A stretch of 64,000 nt of DNA from Maratus speciosus (GCA_963932465.1 OZ010791.1:617713800-617777799), one strand, 5' to 3'. Positions 24,714 to 34,940 are shown, counted from the first letter of the stretch. Translations and numbers: made by a program. Notes: generated by a model not told the origin, from the letters alone.

Positions 24714-25444
24714 GGGTGTCCGGGACACATTTTCAAATAATTTTTATTAGTTGAGATAAAATTTTGAAATTTTTCGTGATGGTTAATCACATCATTTTGT
24801 AAATAAAATTACATGATAAAACTTCTTATAATTTTTTTAAAAAATTTAAAATTTAAAATTTATTTAAAAAGTGGTGTAATTTAAAATCGTTATAACTCGA
24901 AATATTATTTGTAGAATTTCACTTTTCTTTTTCATTTAAATAAACAGAAATATTTAAGATTTAAGTTAGATTCAGCATTTTTTTAAATATAAATTTAAAT
25001 GAAAATTAAAAATATTTAAAGTAAAAATTTAAAAAAAAAATTATGTAACTATTTTTAAAAGAATCATATTTTCAAAAGTAAGTATTTTTTTTTTTTCAAA
25101 TTTGCCGAATCAAAATTTAAATAAAAACAATTGAAAAAGATGTGTTCCAAGTTTGAACCATTTATCTTTAACGGTTCTGGACTTATAATAATTTAAATAC
25201 GAGAATAGGTGAAAAAACCCACCATGAAGAAAACGCATTTTTAAAAAAAGTCGTTTCCATGACAACCATTGCTTGAAAGCAAGATTTTGAAAAGAACAAA
25301 AACGAAAAGAATTAATATTTCCTGTTCCAATTAAGACAGAAATATGATTTAAACGTTATTTTAAGCAGAAAAAAAAAACAGAGAAATTTTTAATGTAATA
25401 AAAGATTTTTAGAAAATTTGAAGATTTCTGTATCCCGCACCCCC
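24714..25444. mobile_element. TTAA-flanked element, GGG...CCC ends (1)
   Basis: The left end gggtgtccgggacaca and right end tgtatcccgcacccccc-type inverse are bounded by TTAA (24710-24713, 25445-25448). The interior is very AT-rich with no coding remnant. Four other elements in the window share this TTAA-GGG...CCC-TTAA boundary but not their interiors. Confidence 0.6.
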
Positions 25445-25448
25445 TTAA

Positions 25449-26281
25449 GGCTGTTCCCAAATCCAAAGGGGCTACCTTCTGACACATCCTTTAACTCACT
25501 TTTGACCGGAAACGCATGAAATTAGCAGGTGTTATTATTCAGAAACTATGTAATCAAAAGACGTTTTCCGTTTTTTTTTTTTTTTTTTTGTCTGTTTGTA
25601 AACGCAAAAGATCTTTCAGAAAATACTGTTAAAGTGGGCGTTTTATACCAAATTTCTCCACGTAACACCGGCCGGGTGACAGGAGAAAAACTGGTTGTGA
25701 AGTGACCAGAATGGCTTATGACTAGATCAGTAATCTATTTATCAAAAAGTGCAAAACTCATCTCGATTCCAAATCGCTTCCATATAGACCGGGAGCCGGC
25801 AGCACAGACAACCACCTTATCGAGTTCACGGATGAAATTCTGAGATTAGTGAAATCTTGATTCGCATATTAAAACGCAATCGGTCTGCCAAGTCATACCT
25901 TCGTGGAAAACACCTGAAAAACCGATTTTAACGGCTGACTCGTAGGTTTACTATTGTGTTTTCCTGCACCCAAAGGTATGAAAACATAGAGGACTGGGAG
26001 CAGGAAAACACAATGATAAACCTACGAGTCAGCCGCTAAAATCGGGTTTTCAGATGTTTTCCACCAAGATAGGACTTGGCAGACCGATTGCGTTTTAATA
26101 TGCGAATCAAGATTTAGCTAATCCTAGAATTTCATCCGCGAACTCGATGAGGTGATTGCCTGTGCTGCCGGCTCCCGGCCTAATAGTCAGGCCTGCCAAT
26201 TTTATACCTTTACGTTTAAAAATGAGACCAAAAATGCGTCAGAAAGCTTCTCGTTGTTGAACAGGAGATTTGAAAACCGCT
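25449..26281. mobile_element. TTAA element (ggctgttc family), carrying a nested foldback
   Basis: The left end ggctgttcccaaatcc and the degraded inverse right end tttgaaaaccgc are bounded by TTAA. It aligns along its length with the uninterrupted copy at 30543-30957, sharing for example agcaggtgttgttgttcagaaact. The copy here is split at 25785-26182 by a PIF-like foldback. Its left TTAA is the same four bases that end the preceding element. Confidence 0.65.
25785..26182. mobile_element. PIF-like foldback MITE, copy 5 (complete, nested)
   Basis: The ends tagaccgggagccggc and gccggctcccggccta are flanked by ATA (25782-25784, 26183-26185). The related host element at 30.8 kb reads ttccatagtcaggcc with one ATA and no insert. 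That paralogous empty site confirms both the element borders and the 3-bp duplication. Confidence 0.85.
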
Positions 26282-26285
26282 TTAA

Positions 26286-27692
26286 TTCAAAAGAAAAACA
26301 GTAGAGTAGTAATGTTGTACGTAAGTGGGACCTGCAAACTAGTGATTCCGGATTCACTGTCACAAAAAAGGGGTAAGGACCAAGGCCACAGCTAAGACTT
26401 TTTATTGTGGGAGGAGGAGAGTGAGGACCTTAAATTGCCAAGTCAAATTTCACTATTTGCCAACTCACTGTAAAGCAAAAATAAATAGCTATCGACGTTT
26501 ACCCACTAGATTTATAATTTTGCCAAGTTACCACCATTAGAAAATGTAATATAGTTCTTATTTGTAAAAAGTTTAATAATATTCCTAATTAGATTTGTAA
26601 CTTTCTCCAAGTGTATCAGAAATAGAAAGTGTATTATAGTTTTTATTAAAGTTTTAAACAAATTTGCAAAGTATAGCAACATTCGCGAATGTTTGAGGGA
26701 GGCTCCCCCTCACCCCCCCCCCCTTTACCGAGGGCCTGACAGGAAGTGAGATAAAGAGGGTCAGTGGTTTCTATAACGGGACTTAAAAATACAGTTAATC
26801 CTATGAAAACGGAACATGTCTATAACGGAATGCTGACTTATACGTAAAATGTCCCTGGTCCTGACGGAAAAGATACATACAAATCTACCTGCTAAGACGG
26901 AAACATGTCTAAAATGGAATCTTCGGTTAATCGAAATTTCTTATTAGTAGGTTTAAAGGATGAATTTTTTCGCTCACATGGAAAAATTTAATTCGTGGGT
27001 TTAAATGTATTAAATAAACACAATAATATTTATAGAGTAAAATCTGTAAAAATGGAATCACTACTAATCGAAACAAAATTCTGTACTGGAGAGGTTTTCA
27101 ATCGAGCATTTATAATGACATGGCATTCTTTCTGTATGGATTATAAGTGTTTTAGGTACAAGATGGGATTTCTTATATAGAAAGGTTCTGGTTTTACAGG
27201 ATTTACTGAACCTTCAAAAATAGAATCGCCATGAGACCTGTAAAATATTCCATTGTAGGCAGGTGTACGTCTGAGCAAGTAGATTCCCTTCGGCGAGAGT
27301 GTAAACATTTTCCGTTATAGACAGATTGTATTTTAACAGGTTAAGTGCGTAAGGTTCTATCCCATGCAAGCTAACGAATAGCATAAAACTAGAAGAAATT
27401 TAAAAGAATTTGTACGTTAATAAAAATCGGGAGTTTTGACGTGTCGCGCACTAGTTCTACGGGACCGGTCTTAAAAGCCTTGGAAATCTGGACACCTCGT
27501 AACACTACTTCGAACGCTCCTTTATAGGGTTTCGTTCATTTGACGAAACCGTATTCGTCTCACTCCGCTGTTAGTCCCTGAGTTCGTTCTCAGAAACTGT
27601 ATAAGTTAGAGACTTGAAAATCTGCATACTTATAACTGAATACTTCCTATCACACGACAAATTACAAAATTTAAAAAAAGTACTATATTATT
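26286..27692. other. unassigned, slightly less AT-rich
   Basis: A stretch at 26,770-26,960 with phrases tgaaaacggaacatgtct(a)taac resembles 55,425-55,500, so another dispersed repeat is present. A C-rich run lies at 26,713-26,723. No gene was recognised; the short frames here have no domain features. Confidence 0.35.
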
Positions 27693-28227
27693 ACCCGACT
27701 GCCAAGAAGGGTTATGTGTTTGACGCGTATCTGGGTATGTGGATTTCCTTATACCCTCGAAACACCCCAGCGGCTGGATGGATTTTAATGAAGGAGGTCT
27801 CTATCGATTCGTCTTAACCGTCCGATGGTTATAGGCTAGGCTTTGTTTTGATAAATTCAAAATGGCGACCGTAAAATACAAAATGGCGGTAGAGACAAAA
27901 AATTACGCGCCCTATTGAGTGGCCTATCATTGGATAGGTCTTTCAAAATGAAGACGATGTTTCATTGACTATTTTACAGTCAGAAGCTCCGTTTAAATAT
28001 TACACAACCTGGAAGTTGTGTAGATAGGATCTCTAGCTTTAGTGCAACTCTACCCTTCGTAGACATCTATAGGCCTCATTAAAACAGTGTTTATAGATAG
28101 GAACTAACAATTAAACACAACTTAAAAGTCATCAATACAAGTAAATAAAAAAATAGGTAAGTAAAATAAAAAATAGCTTCACATTGGTGGGAAATAATTA
28201 ATTAGTTCGCTTTTTACGCAGTCGGGT
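27693..28227 (+). repeat. 530-bp repeat family, copy 3 (complete)
   Basis: The ends acccgactgcc and acgcagtcgggt bound a 535-bp copy in the same orientation as those at 929 and 57642. It lies inside the presumed TDPOZ intron, just 3' of the MATH exon. No coding sequence is seen. Confidence 0.75.
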
Positions 28228-28311
28228 TTTTTAATTTTTTTAATTTAAATTTTACTTCTTTTAATTAAATGAATTAATTTAATGATATCCGACAATTTTC
28301 AAAGAACTTAC

Positions 28312-28714
28312 TGCAGCGTTGGTGGATTCAGGATGTTTCAGTCGGCAAACCCAGGTTAGATGACCAGACAGCAAAAGCTCCGATTTTCTGTCTAGAAGTA
28401 CAGATCTCTTTGTAAAATAAATCCATCCTTATAGACTTTCTATGCTTTTCAAAGTTGTGTGTATAATGTTTCTCTCGAACTATCTCGTTGTTCGATGTTT
28501 TCAGACCGAGAGAATCATTTGAATTGGGTAGAAAGGACCGGAGGATTCTCTCCTGAGATATACATCAATGTACCCTTCTGATTTCTACGCCTCTTGTCCA
28601 TTTGGGTGCACTGTCAACCGCCAGGCTGCACTGTTGAAAGAATATGAATGACTGTGGTAGCCTTCATCCACTTTTGCCGACAGTGAAAAGAACTCTTTGA
28701 TCTTCCACTCAATA
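28312..28714 (-). pseudogene. TDPOZ pseudogene, MATH-domain exon
   Basis: The minus strand encodes a MATH (TRAF-like) domain: IEWKIKEFFSLSAKVDEGYH, then SAAWRLTVHPNGQEA, a TAG stop, then KSEGYIDVYLRRESSGPF. Degraded parts follow, including GWIYFTKRSVLLDRKSELLL. The pattern W-K-I-x-x-F, W-x-L-x-V-x-P-N-G, Y-I-x-V-Y-L-x-x-E and F-x-x-R-x-x-L-L-D is that of speckle-type POZ substrate-binding domains. There are at least three stops. A clean splice donor, ctgca|gtaagt, ends the exon at 28312. At the 5' side it is truncated by the miniature element at 28715. Confidence 0.85.
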
Positions 28715-28942
28715 CACTGTAAAAAAGACAAATGTTTCTTATTCTACGAAAATGTACAATAATTGCGAACGCAAATATATAATAACCTTTTCCGAATCAC
28801 CCAAGATTCTGAAAAGCATTCCTTTATCTTTAGAAACCCCAGGAAACAATTTATTTTCGAAATTTAAAGAGGAACTTATAAAAATAATTTTTTATTAGCT
28901 GCCCATAATTTTCGGAAACATTTCCTAGAAGCTTTTACAGTG
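28715..28942. mobile_element. MITE with cactgtaaaaaag ends, 5' of the MATH exon
   Basis: The left end cactgtaaaaaagacaaatg and right end gcttttacagtg bound a 228-bp unit. The unit is repeated in reverse at 29195-29422, sharing for example ttcttattctacgaaaatgtac in inverse. It directly abuts the MATH coding sequence. Confidence 0.7.
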
Positions 28943-29194
28943 CATTAATCAGTTCTCTGTACCCGGAAAATCGGTTTTTCGGATTCTATCAATTCTCAAG
29001 TAATTATTTTCAGCTGCATAACTGAATGTTTGCATGCAATTGTAATAAAATAACGTTGGCTTTCATATTAATGTTAATGCTGTCAGTTTAGTATGTTTGT
29101 CTGTTAAACATAAAATTTCTGAATATCAAAATATTTACCTGAGAATAGATAGCACCAAAAAAGTGATATTCCGATTTGAGAAAACTGATTATTG

Positions 29195-29422
29195 TACTGT
29201 AAAAGCTACTCAGAAACGTTTCCGAAAATGACGGGCAGCTAATAAAAATTTATTTTCACAAATTCTTCTTTAAATTTTGAAAATAAATCGTTTTCTGAGG
29301 TTTTAAAGGTAAAGGAACGCTTTTTGGAATCTTCGGTGATTCTGAAGTGGTTGTTGCATATTTTTGTTCTTGATTATAGTACATTTTTGTAGAATAAGAA
29401 ACATCCGTCTTTTTTTATAGTG
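29195..29422. mobile_element. reversed copy of the 228-bp MITE
   Basis: This is the inverse of 28715-28942, ending in ccgtctttttttatagtg. It directly abuts the upstream TDPOZ exon. The two copies face each other about 250 bp apart and could form a large hairpin. Confidence 0.75.
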
Positions 29423-29424
29423 TA

Positions 29425-29533
29425 GCAAATCCTCTATCTTCCGCCTCTCTAATGACTCCATTGCAGAATTTGGAACGGATGACAAATAAATTTTCTGATT
29501 CAACGCTGTTACTTCAAGCTCTTGGGCAGGTTT
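29425..29533 (-). pseudogene. TDPOZ pseudogene, exon upstream of MATH
   Basis: On the minus strand, after a strong acceptor (cctttttttcag, AG at 29535-29534), one frame reads ESENLFVIRSKFCNGVIREA. This fits the linker that precedes the second MATH domain in spider TDPOZ proteins (E-x-E-x-x-x-V-I-R-x-x). That frame, joined to the preceding exon, has an early TGA. The exon's 3' end is lost at the border of the 29195-29422 miniature element. Confidence 0.5.
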
Positions 29534-29601
29534 CTGAAAAAAGGAAAAATAATTTCAATGAATCAGTTTCGCCCGTTTTTATTGGCTTTTATTTAACTTA
29601 C

Positions 29602-29712
29602 CTTGTGTGTCCGTCCGTCTCAAATCTTCCAATACAATTTTAACATACTTCCTGAGGTACAATTGACCTAGTATTTGGTAACTTGATGCATTTTCAGTGA
29701 CAGTACTATATT
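29602..29712 (-). pseudogene. TDPOZ pseudogene, 111-bp internal exon
   Basis: It is bounded on the minus strand by acceptor ttttttttttttacag (AG at 29714-29713) and donor acacaag|gtaagtt (GT at 29601-29600). The only open phase reads YSTVTENASSYQILGQLYL then RKYVKIVLEDLRRTDTQ, with no stop. The short intron to the next exon is 68 bp. Both splice signals and the open phase make a real exon likely. Assignment to TDPOZ rests on order and recalled family features. Confidence 0.6.
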
Positions 29713-30180
29713 CTGTAAAAAAAAAAAAATATGATTATTATTATTATTATTATCTCTCCTCAGGAAGAAAAAACATTTTCCTAATAAGGATACGTAAATG
29801 TCATCACGTATGTGATCACGTAAATGCCATTGATGGCTTCAGAAATAAGCTGATGTCCTTAGATTGAACCATGACGTGGTTAGTAAATGCGCCATCTTTC
29901 AGTTTCGCGCAGTGTGTGAATGGCTGAAAGTTCAATCCGCGAAAGGACGTTGATTGTTTGTTTTTTGCCAGGAAGTAGAGCAGGATTATTTATCAATATA
30001 TCGTTCAAATATTGATATTTTTTAATATTGCAATAACGATATCTAAACTCTAACTCTACCAATATATCCCAATAACAATAACATTGTTTTGTGTTCACCT
30101 CAATTCCGGGCCCTAAAAGACAGAATACCTCGTACGAATATCGTCTCCAATCCCTTCTTTCGCCCGATCCATGTATTTAT
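29713..30180. other. unassigned flank of the TDPOZ locus
   Basis: I see no further exon upstream on the minus strand. It contains an (att)n run near 29,733-29,752. Earlier exons, if any, are beyond recognition. Confidence 0.35.
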
Positions 30181-30470
30181 TATATTACATTAATTTCTAA
30201 CACAATTATTCAATTGGTAAACAAATCATAAGAGTTGTAAATTTCCAAGTGGGTGAAAAAAATTCGGGCTAGGATTCGAACAAAGGATGTTTTGACTGAA
30301 GACGCCAATGCTCTGGTGATCTATGTAGTCTAGGTTAGTTGGGTGAATTAGTCCTCCAGATTCGTACGTGATGGCTCAGTTGGTAGAACATTGGCGGCTT
30401 CAGCCAAGTCATCCCTGTTTCGAGTTCTGGCCCGCACTTTTTTCACCTACTTGGAAGCTTACAACTGCAA
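30181..30470. repeat. tRNA-derived SINE foldback (family 2)
   Basis: A tRNA-like body at 30364-30438 (gtacgtgatggctcagttgg ... ttcgagttctggcccgcac) carries a Pol III A-box-like gatggctcagttggt. It is followed by the family tail ttttttcacctacttggaa. Just upstream, at about 30,190-30,280, the tail plus part of the body occur in inverse, so the unit folds back. The same inverted arrangement occurs at 41,395-41,605 and around 53,706. Confidence 0.6.
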
Positions 30471-30542
30471 TGTATTTGTTCACTGGCCTGATTCATCCAA
30501 AACAGAAAATCTACCGCCGCTAATAACCTCGCTTTCGTCAAG

Positions 30543-30957
30543 GCTGTTCTCAAATCCAAAAAGGCAACTTTATGACAAAAGTTTGAATTTATTTTTGTTC
30601 GGAAATGCATACTAGCAGGTGTTGTTGTTCAGAAACTGTGTAATCGAACTATTTTTCCATTTTATTTGAAAACGCAATAGATCTTTCATACAATAGTATC
30701 AAAGTGGGAGTTTTGAACCGAATTTCCGCGCGAAAGAAGAATAACTATTCAAAAATGGGTAAAAAAGTCTTTGTCACGTGATCAAAATTGCTTATAACTC
30801 AATAGGTAATTTATTTATCAAAAAATGGAAAACACGTTTCGATCCCCAATGGTTTCCATAGTCAGGCCTTCCAATCTTATATCTTTACGTTAAAAAATGA
30901 ATTTGTAGATGTGTCAAAACTTTTTGCGCTTGTTGAGCAGAGCAGTTGAGAACAGCC
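30543..30957. mobile_element. TTAA-type element (ggctgttc family), uninterrupted
   Basis: The ends ggctgttctcaaatcc and gagaacagcc are inverted repeats, with the right side followed by ttaa. It is an intact relative of 25449-26281 and provides the empty site for the foldback inserted there. Confidence 0.65.
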
Positions 30958-31016
30958 TTAAATAAGGAATACTCCAATATAATGCGAAACAGCACCGAAA
31001 ACTGGCGATATGAAGC

Positions 31017-31298
31017 AATTAAAATAATAAAACTTTGTAAAAAATCACCATAAAATTAAAACAAAACACAGGACGCGTTTCGAGCTAAAAACATAACAGC
31101 TCGTCATCACCTACAGCATACACGTGTCCGTAAACGAACAAGTTCAAAAATGAACTGAACATTTTTGAACTTGTTCGTTTACGGACACGTGTATGCTGTA
31201 GCTGATGACGAGCTGTTATGTTTTTAGCTCGAAACGCGTCCTGTGTTTTGTTTTAATTTTATGGTGATTTTTTACAAAGTTTTATTATTTTAATTACT
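31017..31298. repeat. near-perfect 282-bp palindrome (Penelope-type LTR fragment?)
   Basis: Two arms of about 130 bp, from attaaaataataaaactttg inward and back again, match almost base for base around a short spacer (31,148-31,163). Each arm carries the phrase gctcgaaacgcgtcctgtg (or its inverse) beside gatgacgagct. Inverted pairs of such pieces are known for Penelope-like retroelements, whose terminal repeats contain hammerhead ribozymes. That identification is inferred. Confidence 0.75.
31196..31245 (+). ncRNA. hammerhead-ribozyme-like core
   Basis: Conserved core pieces occur in order: CTGATGA (31202-31208), one extra C, a 5-bp stem GAGCT/AGCTC (31210-31214, 31226-31230), GAAA (31231-31234), a two-pair stem III (AC..GT), and the cleavage triplet GTC (31238-31240). 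The bases on either side (TGTAG before CTGATGA, CTGTG after GTC) can form a five-pair stem I with wobbles. This is the minimal type I layout reported for Penelope-like elements. The opposite arm has a G in place of the first core C, so only one arm keeps the full core. Activity is untested. Confidence 0.5.
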
Positions 31299-31661
31299 CC
31301 AATATAATCCCAATATATCTTAATTCATTCACATGGTGCATTCATTCCTATCCCAGCAAACTGCAAATGCCATTTTTCATTAGATTTGTTAGATTCGGTA
31401 TTTATTTATTTATTTTTTTTTTTTTTTTTGGTTGTCCCGGTCGTAAAAATGTTCTTTAAACATATTGAAGTTTTTTTATGATGAATTAAAATGGATTATT
31501 GAAATTAACGTATAGCTTATTCTATCTTGGTCTATGTACTATGAGACTTCGTTAAATGGAAGTTTCTCTGTACATAAGAAAATCACTTATTATCATTAAA
31601 ATAAATATGTATGTACTAAAAATGATAACAGTACACTTAAAGGATTATAAATCCCTTTTAA

Positions 31662-32100
31662 GGGGCTGCTCACTCAGCTTCGGAATTCTCCTCCGTAGTG
31701 GACTTTCTATGGACTTTTGATGCATTCGTCTATTTAAAATATCTTCTCGGAAATTCATATTTTTAACATCTTTTTTCTGTGTACTCTTCTTAAAGGGTGT
31801 CTCTTTTTTTTTCCTTAGTTTTCAAAATATTTCTAAAATCTATATGCTAAATTTAATATTTCATGAGTTAAAAGCGGTCGAATTGTGAGTAAGATTTTAA
31901 CACTTCCTATAAAATTAAGTCTATACTTTAGAAATATTTTGAGAACTAAGAAAAAAGAGACATCTTTAAGGAAGTGTACACACAAAATAGAAGTTAAAAA
32001 TATTAATTTCTTGAGAAGATATTTTAAATGTACAAATACATCCAATGCCCATAGACTTTGCATTAGTGAGGGGAAATCGGAAGCTCAGTGACCAGCCCCC
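31662..32100. mobile_element. TTAA-flanked foldback, GGG...CCC ends (2)
   Basis: The ends ggggctgctcactcagcttc and gaagctcagtgaccagcccc lie between TTAA tetramers (31658-31661, 32101-32104). Inner arms around gtctctttttt...cctta and taagaaaaaagagac also pair, so nearly the whole 439 bp is a hairpin. The opposing short frames inside mirror each other and are not genes. Confidence 0.7.
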
Positions 32101-32452
32101 TTAAGAGGACTTATCTTGTTGGAAAGAAAAAAATTCCATGTTATCCTATGGGGAAAATACGTATCCTTCTTGTTCATTGAAATTTAGACAATATTTCTTT
32201 TCAGCTCGTCGCTAGAAAGGTTCGTTATCCCTCTGTAAGCTCCAAATTTTAATATTATTTTCCAGTCCAAAGTTACAAATGAGTAAAGAATACTTTTTAT
32301 ACTTTTCGAAATTTTTTCAAATGTTAGCACAAATTTTAAAATACTCATAATTATAATAAAACTTACATACTACAATATATATTAAAACACACATACACTC
32401 ATAAATAACGCCTGCATTCAACAGTTAAAAGTATATATATTATACAGACGTA

Positions 32453-33513
32453 CAGTCGTGTAAAAAAAAAGTAAACACCCCCTACTAACTCCTCAACAAA
32501 TTATGTTAGAAGAAAGTTACTGGTACCGAACGATTGGAAATAAAGTCTACTTTTCAATGATGTATACAAAATTTACTTAGGGGGCCATCTACATATTAAA
32601 ACGAACCATAACTTTGTTTTTTCAATAGGAGTACACAATTCTGACAGCATAAATGAACTCTACACCCTTCAATTAGTCTAAAAACAATTTTTTTATGCAA
32701 TTCGTACAATAAGTTTCCGAGAAATTAATTATTTTAAAACGAGCGTATTTTAAGGGCTGTATCCAAATTGAAGTTTGGTACTCGATTGTTAACCGAGAGA
32801 GCTCCCTTCTTGATCAAGGCACCTTAAGCAATCAATTAAGCCTGTTAGATTACAGGATAGCATAAGAAATTTCAAAATATCTAGTCACTTCTATCTTAGA
32901 CGGCCCCTTAAACCATCATTTTGCCGTTTTTTAAGCATAATTTGAAAACTACTTGGAAGAAAAATGTGAAATTTTGGATTTCTATAAAGCAGGATTTAAC
33001 AAATCTGAATCCATCAAAAAAATTGTAGGTTGCAATTTATAATTTTTTTATAATAATTTCATAATTCATAATTCATGTCGTAAAATTATAAAAATTGCAA
33101 ATTCAACGTATTTATGTTTGGGTATATAAGTATTATTGCGACACAAAAAATTAGAACATTAGGATCATAATTTCAGACGTTATAAACAAAAATATGAAAA
33201 TGTAATTTAACATTAGAAGCACTCAATTTTGAATGTTTATAATTCAAAAACTTATCATTGAAATGACTTGAAATTTTGTGTTTGGGCATAGTTTGAACCA
33301 AATATTTGAAATATCTGGTTAAAATTGGGTATTGCCATTGAAAAAAAGAAGTTTGGATTCGTTTTGATATGTAGATGGCCCCCTAAGCAAATTTTATATA
33401 CGTCATTTAAATGTAGACTTTATTTCTAATCGTTCAGTACCAGTAACTTTTGTCTACGATAGTTTGTTGAGGAATTAGTAAGGGGTGTTTACTTTTTTTT
33501 TTTTCCACGACTG
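32453..33513. mobile_element. Tc1/mariner-like element, complete ends, no transposase
   Basis: The ends cagtcgtg...aaaaagtaaacaccccc and the inverse ggggtgtttactttttttt...ccacgactg are flanked by TA on both sides (32451-32452, 33514-33515), the mariner target. Inverted matching extends well past the ends, for example ttactggtacc.aacgatt.gaaataaagtctac. The 1.06-kb interior has no transposase frame. The last ~170 bp are duplicated in inverse at 34984-35155. Confidence 0.8.
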
Positions 33514-33515
33514 TA

Positions 33516-33707
33516 CACACAATAAATACAATAAACTCAACTGGAGTGAAAAATTAGCCAGAACCACGAATCGAACCCGGGACCACAGTATACAAGACTG
33601 CTGAGTCTGCAATTTCTCAGCAGTCTTGTATAATGTGGTCCCGGGTTCGATTTCTGACTCTGGCTAATTTCTCACTCCAGTTGAGTTTATTGTATTTATT
33701 GTATGTA
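33516..33707. repeat. SINE palindrome (family 1)
   Basis: Two partial tRNA-derived SINE copies lie head to head. The left one, in inverse, contains gaatcgaacccgggaccaca; the right one contains tgtggtcccgggttcgat. Each arm is about 88 bp around the centre tctgcaattt. The outer tail is (inverse) gtttattgtatttattgt. A B-box-like ggttcgat is present in each arm, but the A-box half is missing. Confidence 0.7.
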
Positions 33708-33897
33708 TGTCTGTATAATATTTATATATACCTTTAACCCATAATTATCTTTAAAATATTTTAAGTTTACAGAGGGATAAAGAACCTTCCTATCTACATG
33801 CTGAAAACAAAATCGTTGAAATTTCCAAATTTGAATTATACGTATTTTTTCCATGGGATTCCACGTTTTTTCTTCCCCACCAGATAAACCCCCTTAA

Positions 33898-34105
33898 CCC
33901 ATTAATGCCGGTTGGTACGAAAATCTGCCATTTAAGTAATACGAAAATTTTAAATATGAAAACCAGTATTTTAGTAAGGAAATTTTCATATTACTTAATC
34001 TCAAACTTTGATAGATCAAATAATTTCAATTTACAATATGGTAAAACTGGTGTCAACTGGTACCTAGGTATTAATAATGTGTAAAAGAAACTCGGCATTA
34101 ATGGG
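33898..34105. mobile_element. 208-bp piggyBac-type MITE
   Basis: The ends cccattaatgccg and cggcattaatggg are perfect inverted repeats flanked by TTAA (33894-33897, 34106-34109). No coding sequence is seen. They are distinct from the CACTAG- and CCCTTTATG-ended families. Confidence 0.8.
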
Positions 34106-34417
34106 TTAAGATATCTGCCTACATTGAAAAAGCCGTTTTGGCTCATTTTTCGATTTTTATTGTTTTATTTGAAAGAGCAATCTTTTACGGTTCCAAGTTT
34201 GTTTTAATTTTATTCCTACGATTATTAGAAGAGGAGTTACGACGAATTTAATAAATAGGAAGTAATGAGTCAAATACCGGAAGTGGAAGCAGGAAGACCA
34301 GGATAAATGTAAACAATGTTTCTATGCATTATTTTATATAAAATCACTAATAAACCTTAATTTACACTTCTAGATTAATTTTATACATAATAAACAATAT
34401 AGATAAGAAATCTTTAA

Positions 34418-34616
34418 CACTTGAACCGACATAGCGGTCATTTTGACTGGCGCCAAATAAAAATACTTCGATTCGAACCAGAAATTTCTTTCTGAAATAA
34501 GTTAAATATGTACCACGGAGAAATAAGTTAAATAAATAAGTTAGATAGTTTTTAATAAAAATTCTGGTGTAAAATATTTTTATAACATTTGAGTAAAATT
34601 TCCGGTGGTTCTAGCG
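34418..34616. mobile_element. 199-bp piggyBac MITE, sister of 12541-12740
   Basis: The ends cacttgaaccgacat and ggtggttctagcg are flanked by TTAA (34414-34417, 34617-34620). The interior is close to the copy at 12541 (ccagaaatttctttct, taccacggagaaa), with scattered differences. It derives from the same parent as the piggyBac at 51460. Confidence 0.8.
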
Positions 34617-34869
34617 TTAAATGTGATTTCTGGAAAATCTATTTTTCCATTATTTCGATGTTCGATAAAGTCCATTACATAAAATGTTTTAAACCTATTT
34701 CAGTGAAATTTTGTCTGAATCCTTTCCATCTTACTCACTATGTTCTGAACTAGATTCTAAGATCTATATGATAATGTCGTTATTTTAGAGGTACTCGAAT
34801 AAAAAAAAAATTGTACCACACGGGACCACAGTATACAAGACTGCTGAGAAATTGCAGACTCAGGTGTCG

Positions 34870-34940
34870 GCCGGAGTAGCTCAGTGGTTAGAGCAGCAGT
34901 CTTGTATACTGTGGTCCCGGGTTCGATTCGTGGTTCTGGC
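34870..34940 (+). tRNA. tRNA-Thr-like head of a SINE (anticodon TGT), probably not a working tRNA
   Basis: A near-cloverleaf is visible: acceptor gccggag/ttctggc, an A-box tagctcagtggttagagc, anticodon stem gcagt/actgt with loop cttgtat (TGT), and a T-loop ttcgatt with one stem mismatch. The body runs directly into the SINE tail aatttttcactccagttggg and tttattgtatttattgta. Just upstream (34,825-34,865) part of it occurs in inverse. The repeat context makes a SINE head far more likely than a functional tRNA gene. Confidence 0.55.

Larger units (their letters stand above)
14237..28311 (-). other. long transposon-filled intron of the TDPOZ pseudogene
   Basis: This is the interval between the BTB acceptor (14237) and the donor CTGCA|GTAAGT after the MATH exon (28311-28310), both on the minus strand. 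It contains a Tigger element, a 530-bp repeat, a mariner-like element, two foldbacks, two Helentron-like elements and TTAA elements. That the two exons belong to one gene is inferred from strand, order and matching domain architecture. They could instead be remnants of two neighbouring TDPOZ copies. Confidence 0.4.

Noticed and set aside
31833..32091. Opposing 76- and 68-residue ORFs
   Set aside because: They lie within the palindromic TTAA element 31662-32100 and are products of the inverted repeat.
34870..34940. Functional tRNA-Thr gene
   Set aside because: The sequence continues into a SINE tail and occurs as inverted partial copies nearby; one T-stem pair is broken.
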